Assembly: GCF_018361265.1 (NCBI RefSeq)
Contig: NZ_JAFLNH010000001.1
Location: 1,984,001-2,048,000, forward strand
Direction of reading: 5' to 3'
Length of the DNA: 64,000 nt
Source of the DNA: Mycobacterium sp. SM1
GTDB taxonomy: Bacteria > Actinomycetota > Actinomycetes > Mycobacteriales > Mycobacteriaceae
Program-made: the position numbers and the translations under genes
Part shown: piece by piece, positions 34,543 through 42,605 of the stretch
Layout: every line of letters begins with the position of its first letter
Position numbering within the stretch: position 1 is the stretch's first letter
Notes under the pieces: model-generated
Told to the model about the DNA's origin: nothing
The model's input: only the letters and a program-made list of their open reading frames with translations
Databases searched by the model: none

Positions 34543-35157
34543 ATGCCGGAAACCCCGACCGTCGAGGACCTGAGGGCCCCGTTGCTGGCAGCGCTGGGAG
34601 CCGCCGATCTGGCGTTGGCCACCGTCAACGAGCTGCTGGCTGAGCTCCGCGAACGTCTGGAAGAGACCCGCAGTGACACCCGCGGACGGGTCGAGGAGAG
34701 CCGGGCACGCCTGACCAAGCTGCGCGAGGATCTGCCGGAGCAGCTGCGCGAGCAGTTGCGTGAGTTGCGCCAGCGGTTCACCGCCGAGGAACTGCGCGAG
34801 GCTGCCGATGGCTACCTGGAGGCCGCCACCACCCGCTATAACGAGCTGGTTGAGCGCGGCGAGGCCGCCCTGGAGCGGCTGCGCAGCCAGGCGGGCTTGG
34901 AGGACGTGTCCGCGCGCGCCGAGGGCTACGTCGAACACGCCGTCGAGTTGACCCAGGAGGCGCTGGGCACGGTCGCGGCGCAGACCCGCGCGGTCGGTGA
35001 GCGCGCGGCCAAGCTGGTCGGCATCGAGCTGCCCAAGGGATCGCCCGCAAAGAGCGCCCCGGCGAAAAAGGCTGCCGCCGCGAACGCTGCCGCGAAAACC
35101 CCGGCCAAAAAGGCCCCTGCGAAGAAGGCCCCGGCCAAGAAGATCACCCAAAAGTAA
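34543..35157 (+). CDS. hbhA: Heparin-binding haemagglutinin HbhA
   Basis: HbhA is a surface adhesin that binds heparan sulfate on epithelial cells and influences aggregation and lipid inclusions. The 204-residue protein has a short N-terminal hydrophobic stretch, a long coiled coil (about residues 30-160) and a C-terminal Lys/Pro/Ala-rich heparin-binding tail with repeated PAKKAPAKK units. An AAGGA ribosome-binding site precedes ATG 34543. The neighbours match Rv0474-Rv0476. Confidence 0.95.
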   Translation: MPETPTVEDLRAPLLAALGAADLALATVNELLAELRERLEETRSDTRGRVEESRARLTKLREDLPEQLREQLRELRQRFTAEELREAADGYLEAATTRYNELVERGEAALERLRSQAGLEDVSARAEGYVEHAVELTQEALGTVAAQTRAVGERAAKLVGIELPKGSPAKSAPAKKAAAANAAAKTPAKKAPAKKAPAKKITQK

Positions 35158-35191
35158 GCCCGAAAGTAAACCCGAAAGTAAGCCCGAAAGC
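35156..35191 (+). repeat. 12-bp tandem repeat at the hbhA stop codon
   Basis: Three near-identical 12-mers (AAGCCCGAAAGT, AAACCCGAAAGT, AAGCCCGAAAGC) begin within the hbhA stop. In the +1 frame they would encode KPES repeats, so a 1-nt slip near the end of hbhA would extend its basic tail. Confidence 0.75.
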
Positions 35192-35293
35192 AAGCGGCTT
35201 CTCGGTTTACCACCGCTGACCGCTCGACACCGGTTGCCCTTCGGTAACCGGGAGTCGACGCCGCCGGTGGCGCCAGCCTAGGCTTACAGCGTG

Positions 35294-35584
35294 ATGCTTC
35301 AAGGCTTGGCGGGTGATGTCCTGCTCATCGTTCAGATCGCCGTACTCTTGACGTCGGTGTATGCGCTCGTGCACGCGGCGCTGCAGCGCGCCGACGCGTA
35401 CACCGCCGCCGAGAAGTTGACCAAGCCGCTGTGGTTGATGATCCTCGGCGGCGGCGTGGCGATGGCCTCGATCCTGAGTTACGTATTCGGTGTGCTGGGC
35501 GTGGTGATCGCCGCCTGCGCAGCGGGGGTGTATTTGGTCGACGTGCGGCCCAAACTTCTCGAGATTCAGGGTAAGTCGCGCTAG
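35294..35584 (+). CDS. DUF2516 membrane protein (Rv0476-like)
   Basis: The protein of about 96 residues has three hydrophobic segments ([57 protein letters not shown]). It sits between hbhA and a secreted protein gene exactly as Rv0476 does. The start is ATG 35294 or GTG 35291. Function unknown. Confidence 0.85.
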   Translation: MLQGLAGDVLLIVQIAVLLTSVYALVHAALQRADAYTAAEKLTKPLWLMILGGGVAMASILSYVFGVLGVVIAACAAGVYLVDVRPKLLEIQGKSR

Positions 35585-35588
35585 GGCC

Positions 35589-36026
35589 ATGCGGCGGAGC
35601 GGGCGAGCCCTGGCCATGATGCCGCTGGCGGCGGTCGTTGCCGCACTGACAGCGGCCACGGCGTCGGCGGATCCCGGCGCCGAGGCGTCGACAGCATTCA
35701 CGCCCCCTTTTGTGGATCACGTCGAGTGGGTGGGATCGGGCCGTTCGACCAGCCTGCGGGTCTATCCGACACCGGCCGGACGATCGGCGTCCAGGCAGCC
35801 GGGGACCGGCGCTGAAGTCGACGAGGCCTGGGCCGAGGTGCTCACCCTGTCTCCCGGTGCCGACACCGCGGGCATGCGCGAGCAGTTCATCTGCCATTGG
35901 CAGCTGGCCGAGCTCGTGCAACCCGGCAAGCCCAGCTGGAACCTGGAGCCCTGGCGCCCGCTCGTCGACGATGCCGCGATGATCGCGTCGGGCTGCAACC
36001 CCGGCGGCTGGCAAGAGCCGTTCTAG
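35589..36026 (+). CDS. Secreted DUF2599-type protein (Rv0477-like)
   Basis: The 145-residue protein begins with a Sec signal peptide ([17 protein letters not shown]... with an ASADP cleavage region near residue 29). The mature domain has VDHVEWV, a conserved Trp-rich C-terminal half ([21 protein letters not shown]), and two Cys residues that may form a disulfide. The start follows the previous stop by 4 bp, and the stop overlaps the deoC GTG. Confidence 0.85.
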   Translation: MRRSGRALAMMPLAAVVAALTAATASADPGAEASTAFTPPFVDHVEWVGSGRSTSLRVYPTPAGRSASRQPGTGAEVDEAWAEVLTLSPGADTAGMREQFICHWQLAELVQPGKPSWNLEPWRPLVDDAAMIASGCNPGGWQEPF

Positions 36027-36703
36027 TGACACGCCGGCCAACCAGGGAGCAGCTGGCGGCGCTGGTAGACCACACCCTGCTCCAACCGGAGGCCACCGCC
36101 GCCGACGTGGCTGCGGTGGCTGTCGAAGCCGCCCAGCTGGGGGTTCACGCCGTGTGCGTCTCCCCGTCAATGGTGCCGATCGCCGCGGCGGCCGCCGCTG
36201 GAATGCGGATCGCCGCGGTGGCGGGTTTTCCGTCGGGAAAGCATACGTCCGCGGTCAAGGCGCACGAAGCCGCGTTGGCCGTCGCTTGCGGTGCCAGCGA
36301 GATTGACATGGTCATCGACGTGGGCGCTGCGCTAGCTAAAGACCTCGACGCCGTGCGGTCCGACATCGCGGCGGTACGCGCCGCGGTGCCCACGGCTGTG
36401 CTCAAGGTGATCGTGGAGTCTGCATTGCTGCTCAGCCGGGCCGACGCGGGCACGCTGAGCGTGGTCTGCCGGGTCGCCGAGGACGCGGGCGCGGACTTCG
36501 TCAAGACGTCAACCGGGTTTCATCCAGCGGGCGGGGCGTCTGTGCGTGCCGTCGCGGTGATGGCCGAGACCGTCGCCGGCCGGCTCGGGGTCAAGGCCAG
36601 TGGCGGGATCCGCACCGCGGCCGACGCTGTCGCGATGCTCGACGCGGGCGCGACACGACTGGGGCTTTCCGCCACGCGCGCAGTGCTCGACGGGCTGGGC
36701 TGA
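36026..36703 (+). CDS. deoC: Deoxyribose-phosphate aldolase DeoC
   Basis: DeoC cleaves 2-deoxyribose-5-phosphate to glyceraldehyde-3-phosphate and acetaldehyde. The 225-residue TIM barrel has [11 protein letters not shown] at the start. It also has [26 protein letters not shown] with the Schiff-base Lys region, [17 protein letters not shown] with the second active Lys, and [16 protein letters not shown] 36026 overlaps the preceding stop (TAGTG); the longer open frame is not needed. Confidence 0.94.
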   Translation: MTRRPTREQLAALVDHTLLQPEATAADVAAVAVEAAQLGVHAVCVSPSMVPIAAAAAAGMRIAAVAGFPSGKHTSAVKAHEAALAVACGASEIDMVIDVGAALAKDLDAVRSDIAAVRAAVPTAVLKVIVESALLLSRADAGTLSVVCRVAEDAGADFVKTSTGFHPAGGASVRAVAVMAETVAGRLGVKASGGIRTAADAVAMLDAGATRLGLSATRAVLDGLG

Positions 36704-36753
36704 AAGCGGGCCGGGCTGCGACGCGGTCCGACCGCTGCGCCCTACTTCCTACT

Positions 36754-37902
36754 TCAGAGGCCGGCGAAGCACGGGTTCTGGCCGCCGCCACCTCCGGAGG
36801 GGATAGTGGCGTTGCTGGTCGAAAACGTGGCCTCCACCCCGGTGCTGGTGACCTTCACGCCGTCGGCATGAATGCCCAGGGGGTAGTTCTGGGTCGCCTT
36901 GGAGGTCAGGTCGTCGAGGTTTTTTTGCACCGTGTCCGTCGACAACTTGCTGCCCAGCGCCGTCAAGCTGATCACTTGCAGCGACAGTCCGTTGTTGACG
37001 ATCTGTGGCTTGACCGTCGCCTTATCCAAAAGGCCCTGCAACTCGACGGTCCCCTCACCCGGGTTGGTGGTGACCTGACTGGTGACAAAGCTGCCAAGAA
37101 CCGGGATGGCGTCTTGGATCGACTGCTTGATGCCTTCCGCCGACCAGGTGATGGTGCCGGTGAGCGCCCCGATCGTGCCCTTGGAGTTCTTCGCATTGCG
37201 CAGCGCAACGTCTCGGATGTCGATGCTGATCGCCATGCGCTTGGCGTCGCGGATCTGATTCCCGGCGGTCTGGATGGAGATGTCGGGGTAATGGCGGGTG
37301 AGGTACTGCCACAGCACTGGCGGGGGAAAGGCGAACGACACGTTGGCGCTGTCTTGCACCTCGCACTGCACCGCGTGGGCAACCTTGCTGTTCGCAAGGT
37401 TGCGAACGTACAGTTCGGCGCCGATCAGGCCGGCCACGACGGACAGCACCACAATCACCAGGACCAACACGAGGGAGAGCCGATTGCCCGCGAAGCGACG
37501 CTTGTCTTTGGCGCCCTTTGCGGGCGAGCCGGGGGCCGGTGACCGCGTGGACAGCCGCGTTGTGGCCGGCTCCGGCGGGGTGGGGGGTTGGCCCGACGGC
37601 ACCGGCGGTGCGCCCGGCCGTTGCCGGGGGCGCGGTGAGCCGCTGCGCTGCCCCGGCGGATAGCCGGTGTCACGGGGGCCCCGCTGCGGTGGCGCGCCCG
37701 GCGGGCGCACCGGTCGCGGCGGGCCGGGAGGCGGTTGCTGCGGACCGGGAGGCGGCTGCTGCGGGCGATCCTCTGGCCACTGGCCGGGACGCATCCGGGT
37801 GGTGGGGGACTCCGAGGGCCGCTCGGGCCGCCGCGGAGGGCTTTGGCCGGGTCGAGTCCGTTTCGACGGGTCGTGCGGCGAAGGGCCCTGCGGAGTCGTC
37901 AT
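36754..37902 (-). CDS. Proline-rich DUF2993 membrane protein (Rv0479c-like)
   Basis: The 382-residue protein has a cytoplasmic Pro/Arg/Gly-rich N-terminus (about residues 1-135), a single membrane segment (LSLVLVLVIVVLSVVAGLIG, about 143-162), and an extracytoplasmic LmeA/DUF2993 domain that probably binds lipid. Related mycobacterial LmeA is a phosphoinositide-binding protein. It is convergent with deoC and paralogous to the gene immediately upstream. Confidence 0.88.
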   Translation of the reverse strand: MTTPQGPSPHDPSKRTRPGQSPPRRPERPSESPTTRMRPGQWPEDRPQQPPPGPQQPPPGPPRPVRPPGAPPQRGPRDTGYPPGQRSGSPRPRQRPGAPPVPSGQPPTPPEPATTRLSTRSPAPGSPAKGAKDKRRFAGNRLSLVLVLVIVVLSVVAGLIGAELYVRNLANSKVAHAVQCEVQDSANVSFAFPPPVLWQYLTRHYPDISIQTAGNQIRDAKRMAISIDIRDVALRNAKNSKGTIGALTGTITWSAEGIKQSIQDAIPVLGSFVTSQVTTNPGEGTVELQGLLDKATVKPQIVNNGLSLQVISLTALGSKLSTDTVQKNLDDLTSKATQNYPLGIHADGVKVTSTGVEATFSTSNATIPSGGGGGQNPCFAGL

Positions 37903-37981
37903 CTGCGCGATTCTGCCTCATGACGGCGACGTCGACGCGGTGGGGTTGGACCGATCCGCGGAGTCACGGGCCTCGGGGTTC

Positions 37982-39025
37982 TCACAATTTCGCGAAGCAG
38001 GGATCCTGGCTCTGGGCAGGGATGGTCGCGTTGCGGGCGGAGAAGCGGCCCACCACACCGGTCGGGGTGACCTGCACGCTGTCCGGGTGAATCCCGAGGG
38101 GAAATCTGCTCAGCAGCTGACTGGTGAAGGTGTCCAGGGCCGGTTGCACGCTCTCCCTGGGAAACGGCAGGCCCAGCCCGCTGAGGTCCACCACCTGCAG
38201 CGTAAGACGCTGGTCGACGACTTGCGGCCTGACGGTGACACTGCCCAGCCCGAGCGGGCCTTTCAGCTCGATCGTGCCGTTGCCGGGGTTGGTGGTGACG
38301 CTGCTGACCAGCTGACCGACCACCGGAAGCGTGTCCTGCACGGTCTCCTGGATGCCCTGCGCCGACCAGGTGAGGGTGGCGTCCAGGGCGCCGATCGTGC
38401 CCTTCGAGGTGGTGGTGCCGTGCAAGTCGACGTCGTAGATGTTCACGTCCGCGGCCATGCCCTTGGCTTCCTTGATTTGGTTGCCCGCGGTCTTGATGGC
38501 GATGTCGGTGTAGTGGCCGGTGATGTGCTGCCATAAAAACGGCGGCAGCGGGCCGAAGGCCACGCTCACCTTGTCGCGGGTGACGCATTGCGCCGCCTGA
38601 GCCACCTTGTTGTCCGCGATGCGCTGGGCGTACAGGTCGGCGCCGATCAGCGCGGCGACGGTGAGCGCGGCCACGGTGATGAGGATCAGCGCGACGGACA
38701 GCGGGTCACGAAGGAGGCGGCGTTTGGTCTTCACCCGGGCGTCTTTCGTGGGCGGCCGGCCGGGGAGTTCAACGCCCGCTGGCGCCTGCGGCCCCGCGGG
38801 CCGGCCGGGTGGCGGTGGTGGGTAACCCGACGCTGGGGGCTGCGGCGGCGGTGGTGGCTGGGACGCGAGAGCACCCTCGGCCTGGCCGGCGGGCATCCGC
38901 GTGGTCGGCGGTTCAGGGGGTGGCTGCGGCCGCGCCGCGGGCGGCTGCCCCTCAGGGCGAGCCCACACCGTCTGGTCGTCGCCGGGTGGGCCGAGCGGGC
39001 CGGGTGGGCCGGGCGGGTTTGTCAC
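37982..39025 (-). CDS. Second DUF2993 membrane protein, tandem paralogue
   Basis: The 347-residue protein has the same layout as its downstream neighbour: a Pro-rich N-terminus (about 1-95), a membrane segment (about 110-130), and a DUF2993 domain. Both share the pattern ITWSA/LTWSAQGI and the C-terminal DATIP...PCF(A)xL end. It starts 4 bp inside the amidohydrolase gene, so translation is coupled. The duplication looks old, since the sequences are only moderately similar. Confidence 0.87.
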   Translation of the reverse strand: MTNPPGPPGPLGPPGDDQTVWARPEGQPPAARPQPPPEPPTTRMPAGQAEGALASQPPPPPQPPASGYPPPPPGRPAGPQAPAGVELPGRPPTKDARVKTKRRLLRDPLSVALILITVAALTVAALIGADLYAQRIADNKVAQAAQCVTRDKVSVAFGPLPPFLWQHITGHYTDIAIKTAGNQIKEAKGMAADVNIYDVDLHGTTTSKGTIGALDATLTWSAQGIQETVQDTLPVVGQLVSSVTTNPGNGTIELKGPLGLGSVTVRPQVVDQRLTLQVVDLSGLGLPFPRESVQPALDTFTSQLLSRFPLGIHPDSVQVTPTGVVGRFSARNATIPAQSQDPCFAKL

Positions 39026-39840
39026 CTGCGCGATTCTGCCTCATCGGCGCGGGTGAAGTCGCGACGGTTGCGCAGCACCGCGATCGTGTCGCGGGCGGCG
39101 GTCACGGTGGCGACGTTGATCTCGGCGACCACCAGCTGCGGGTCCACGCCCGCTGAGGCCACCACCTGGCCGAACGGCGAGACCACCAGGCTGCCGCCCA
39201 CGCCGGTGGGTGCGCCGGAGGCCGGCAGCCTCTCGCCGGGGTCGGCCTGACCCGCCGCGGCAATGTAGCTCGTCGAGTCCAGGGCCCGGGCGCGGGCCAG
39301 CAGCGTCCACTGGTCGAGCTTGCCCGGCCCGCCGGCCCACGACGCGCAGACCACGATCAGCTGGGCCCCGCGGCGAGCCAGCTCGACGTACAGCTCCGGG
39401 AACCGGATGTCATAACAGATGGTCAAGCCCACCCCGACGCCGTCGACCGTGATCACCACCGGCTCGCGTCCGGGGGCGACGGTGCGCGATTCGGCGAAGC
39501 CGAACGCGTCGTAGAGATAGATCTTGCGGTAGTGCGCGTCGACGCCGGCTCCGACCGCGATGAGCGTGTTGCTCACCCGTCCGTCGCCGGCGGGGGTGAA
39601 CATCCCGGCGATCACGGTGGTCCCGGTTTCGGCGGCGATCCGCCGCACCCCGTTGGCCCAGGGCCCGTCGAGGGGCTCGGCGATCGAGGCCAGCGGAACG
39701 CCGAACCGGCACATGGCCGCCTCCGGGAACACCACCAGCTGAGCCCCGGCGTTGGCCGCCCGGGTGGTGTAGTCGCGCAGCTGGCGCAGGTTCGCCGCCG
39801 GGTCGGTGCCGCTGAGGATTTGCGCCAACGCTATCCGCAT
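39022..39840 (-). CDS. Carbon-nitrogen hydrolase (Rv0480c-like, nitrilase superfamily)
   Basis: The 272-residue amidohydrolase has the full nitrilase triad: Glu in VVFPEAAMCRFG (about residue 40), Lys in HYRKIYLYDAFG (about 105), and Cys in GLTICYDIRFPE (about 141). These Nit2/deaminated-glutathione amidase relatives hydrolyse omega-amides. This is the last syntenic core gene before the accessory island. Confidence 0.92.
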   Translation of the reverse strand: MRIALAQILSGTDPAANLRQLRDYTTRAANAGAQLVVFPEAAMCRFGVPLASIAEPLDGPWANGVRRIAAETGTTVIAGMFTPAGDGRVSNTLIAVGAGVDAHYRKIYLYDAFGFAESRTVAPGREPVVITVDGVGVGLTICYDIRFPELYVELARRGAQLIVVCASWAGGPGKLDQWTLLARARALDSTSYIAAAGQADPGERLPASGAPTGVGGSLVVSPFGQVVASAGVDPQLVVAEINVATVTAARDTIAVLRNRRDFTRADEAESRR

Positions 39841-40185
39841 AGCGCCAGCCTAAAGGGCCAGCCTAACGGGCCGAACGGCTCGCGGCCGGCGCGCGGCACC
39901 GTCGGCCGATGGATGCGGTGCTGTCAGCGTGAGCCAAAGGCAGGCGGTGATAGCCACGGTCGGCCGCTGCGTTGCGACCGCGCCAGGCTGCCACCGGTTG
40001 ACCGACACCCCGGTGGTGTCCCGCGGCCGCTTTAGCGGCCGCGGCAGTGGGCCTTCGGGACCTAAAGGCTGCGCCGAGCGCAGCGGAATGGAAGGTGTTG
40101 CTCTGGCCCTTCCCGTCACCAGTGGCCGCAATGTGCGCGGCTTGAGCCACCGTGCGGAACCGTTGCGGAACATCGAGACTCACTC
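39841..40185. other. Left edge of the accessory island, no convincing gene
   Basis: This stretch of about 345 bp lies between the amidohydrolase start and the cas promoter. It has open frames on the minus strand with no recognisable domain. It is rich in inverted repeats, including the perfect palindrome listed separately and a CCACCGG/CCGGTGG pair just before it, so structured RNA or a terminator is possible. Confidence 0.5.
40021..40044. repeat. Perfect 11-bp inverted repeat hairpin
   Basis: CCGCGGCCGCT and its exact complement AGCGGCCGCGG are separated by TT. The hairpin lies 142 bp before the cas promoter -35 box. It may insulate the cas operon from the chromosomal neighbour or be part of a small RNA. 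No protein reading is supported. Confidence 0.75.
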
Positions 40186-40214
40186 TTGACCGGCGGCGAT
40201 CTGTGAGTTACTAT
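40186..40214 (+). promoter_or_regulatory. Sigma-A-type promoter of the cas operon
   Basis: TTGACC (-35, 40186-40191), an ideal 17-bp spacer and TACTAT (-10, 40209-40214) lie 31 bp before the cas6 GTG. A GAGGAG ribosome-binding site sits at 40234-40239. The whole cas operon is probably transcribed from here; transcription past the IS is uncertain. Confidence 0.72.
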
Positions 40215-40245
40215 GTCCGGCTTTGTGTTTGTCGAGGAGTAGGTT

Positions 40246-41031
40246 GTGACGAAGCAGTTGTCGCGGTTGACACTCGCGTTGCAGTCTGACGCGCCGGTGG
40301 ACCGGACGCAGACCGCGAGGCTCGGGCCGCACTTGCACGGCGTGCTAATGGATGCGATCTCCGGCGATTATGCCGAGACACTGCATAACTGCAAGGTGAA
40401 CCCGTATAGCCAGTGTGCGCTGGGCCGTTCCAGCACTGTGCTGGACTGGCACGTCCGCACCCTGACCAGTGAGGCGGGTACGCATATCGTGGAACCGCTG
40501 GTTCGGGATAGTTTCTCCGGGTTCCGCTTGCGCAGCGTCGGGCTCTCGATCACGGTTACTCGGCGCACGGTGGAAAAAGTGCCGCTGAGCGAACTATCAC
40601 GGGCGTTCTACGCGCCGCCGGAGACCAATCGGTTCCGCGTGAGCTTTCTGACGCCGACCGCTTTCAAGCAGGCCGGTGAGTACGTATTCTGGCCCGACCC
40701 GCGGCTGGTGTTTCAAAGTCTTGCCCAGAAGTACTGTGCAATCGTCGATGACGACGAGCCCGAAGAAGGGCTTATCGACGAATTTGGGCGGGCCATTCGT
40801 CTGACCTCCTACCGGGTGATGTCGCAGCAATTTATCATCGGCGCAGCGCGCGTCCCGGGCTTCACTGGATATGCCACGTTCACTATCAAAGGGGCGGACT
40901 GTTTTACGAGCTACGTTGCGGTGCTGTTGCGGTTTGGAGAGTTCTCTGGCTGCGGAATCAAATCGTCTCTGGGTATGGGGGCAATGCAGGTCGATGCACT
41001 GCCTCGATCACGGAAGGACCTGCCGCAGTGA
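40246..41031 (+). CDS. cas6: CRISPR RNA endonuclease Cas6
   Basis: Cas6 cleaves the CRISPR transcript inside each repeat to release crRNA intermediates. The 261-residue protein is a RAMP with the C-terminal glycine-rich loop (GCGIKSSLGMGAM, about residues 235-248) that defines Cas6. The first His residues (HLHG near 29) are candidates for the catalytic base. GTG 40246 has a well-placed GAGGAG. The gene is intact and overlaps csm1 by 4 bp. Order and length resemble Rv2824c, the first gene of the M. tuberculosis type III-A operon. Confidence 0.92.
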   Translation: MTKQLSRLTLALQSDAPVDRTQTARLGPHLHGVLMDAISGDYAETLHNCKVNPYSQCALGRSSTVLDWHVRTLTSEAGTHIVEPLVRDSFSGFRLRSVGLSITVTRRTVEKVPLSELSRAFYAPPETNRFRVSFLTPTAFKQAGEYVFWPDPRLVFQSLAQKYCAIVDDDEPEEGLIDEFGRAIRLTSYRVMSQQFIIGAARVPGFTGYATFTIKGADCFTSYVAVLLRFGEFSGCGIKSSLGMGAMQVDALPRSRKDLPQ

Positions 41032-42605
41032 TTGATCCGGCTTTGATCGAGACCATCATTGGTTGTCTCCTTCACGACATCGGGAAACCGGTCCAACGCG
41101 CCGCGCTCGGTTACCGCGGCAAGCACAGCGCGATCGGGCGGGCCTTCATGAAGAAGGTGTGGCTGCGCGACAATCGCAATCCTGCGGAGTTCGGCGAGGA
41201 GTTGGGTGAACCCCATATCAGCGCCGCCGACCGCAACATTCTCGACGCCATCAGCTACCACCACGCCGAGGCGCTGCGTTCTGCGACCCAGCATGGCGCC
41301 TTGGCCGTCGATTCCCCAGCGTATATCGCCTATCTCGCCGACAACATCGCAGCGGGCGCCGATCGCCGCAAGGCCGCATCCGACGACGGAGCCGGGTCCA
41401 GCACCTGGGACCCGGACTCTCCGCTGTATTCGGTGTTCAACCGGTTCGGCCCTGAGCCCGCCAATCTCGCGTTCGCCCCAAAGATGCTCGATGATCGTGA
41501 ACCGATCAACATTGCGAGCGATCGCAGAATTGAGTTCGACAAGCATCGCTACCCCGACATCGTCCGCAAATTGGAAAGTGTTCTGGCGGGTCTTGACAGG
41601 TCTGAGGCGTTCCTGACCAGCCTGCTGAACGTTCTGGAGGCGACGCTGTCCTTTGTGCCCTCGTCGACCGACGCATCTGAAGTTGTCGACGTGTCGCTGT
41701 TTGACCACATGAAACTGACGGCAGCGGTCGGCAGCTGCATTTGGCATCACTTACGGGAGTCCGGCCAAACCGACTACAAGGTGGCGCTGTTCGACAACGA
41801 GGAGACCTTTTACGGCGTCACGGCGTTTCTGCTTGCCACCTTCGATATTTCAGGCATCCAGGATTTCATCTACACCATCCACTCCGACGGTGCGGCCAAG
41901 ATGCTGCGCGCGCGGTCGTTTTACCTGGAGCTGCTGACCGAGCATCTTGTCGATGAGCTGCTAGACCGGGCGCAAGTGAGCCGGGCAAACCTGACCTATT
42001 CCGGCGGTGGGCACGCCTATCTGCTGTTGCCGCACACCGCGGCGGCACGCCAGGCGCTGGTGGGCTTCGAGCGTGCGACCAACGACTGGCTGTTAAAGAA
42101 TTTCACCACCCGGCTGTTTTTGGCGACGGGATCGATCGCGCTGAGCGCAAACGATCTGATGCGCCGCCCGAACGAAAGCGCGGACCAGGCCCGCGAGCGC
42201 GCCCAACGCTACAGCGGCTACTACAAAACGATGAGCACGCAGTTGTCGCAGAAGAAGCTCGCCCGCTACAGCGCACAGCAGTTGCGCAGACTCAACGCCG
42301 ACGACTACGACGGCCAGACGGGCGAGCGCGAATGCCGGGTCTGCCACACCGTCGACCGCACCATTGACGACGACAGCTTGTGCAGCCTTTGCCGGGCGCT
42401 CACCGAGGCCTCACCGCGCATACAGGACAAAACCCGACAGTTCGTGCGCATTGGTAACGGCGCATCAGCGGATTTACCGCTTCCCTTCGGGGCCGGGCTG
42501 GACTTTCTCATCAAGGCCGACGCCGAGCAGGCGGTCGATCAACCGCAGACTCGCCGCCTGTACGCCAAAAACAAATACTATATCGGAGAAAACCGGCCCT
42601 CCTGA
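41028..42605 (+). pseudogene. csm1: Csm1/Cas10, C-terminal third deleted by an ISL3 element
   Basis: Cas10 is the large subunit of the type III-A effector; its HD domain cuts DNA and its GGDD palm makes cyclic oligoadenylate. The remaining 525 codons contain the HD motif (His16-Asp17 in LLHDIGKP), SYHHAEAL, the degenerate first palm (TFDISGIQDFIYTIHSDG, YSGGGHAYLLLP) and a CxxC-x12-CxxC zinc finger (Cys436, 439, 452, 455). The M. tuberculosis protein is about 809 residues. Here the last native residues are near LYAKNKYYIGEN, and the frame then stops within the IS inverted repeat. The second palm with GGDD and the D4 domain are missing. A truncated HD-containing protein could still be made. 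Confidence 0.93.

Noticed and set aside
39863..40183. A 106-codon minus-strand gene upstream of cas6
   Set aside because: There is no family similarity, it overlaps strong palindromes, and no ribosome-binding site is visible.
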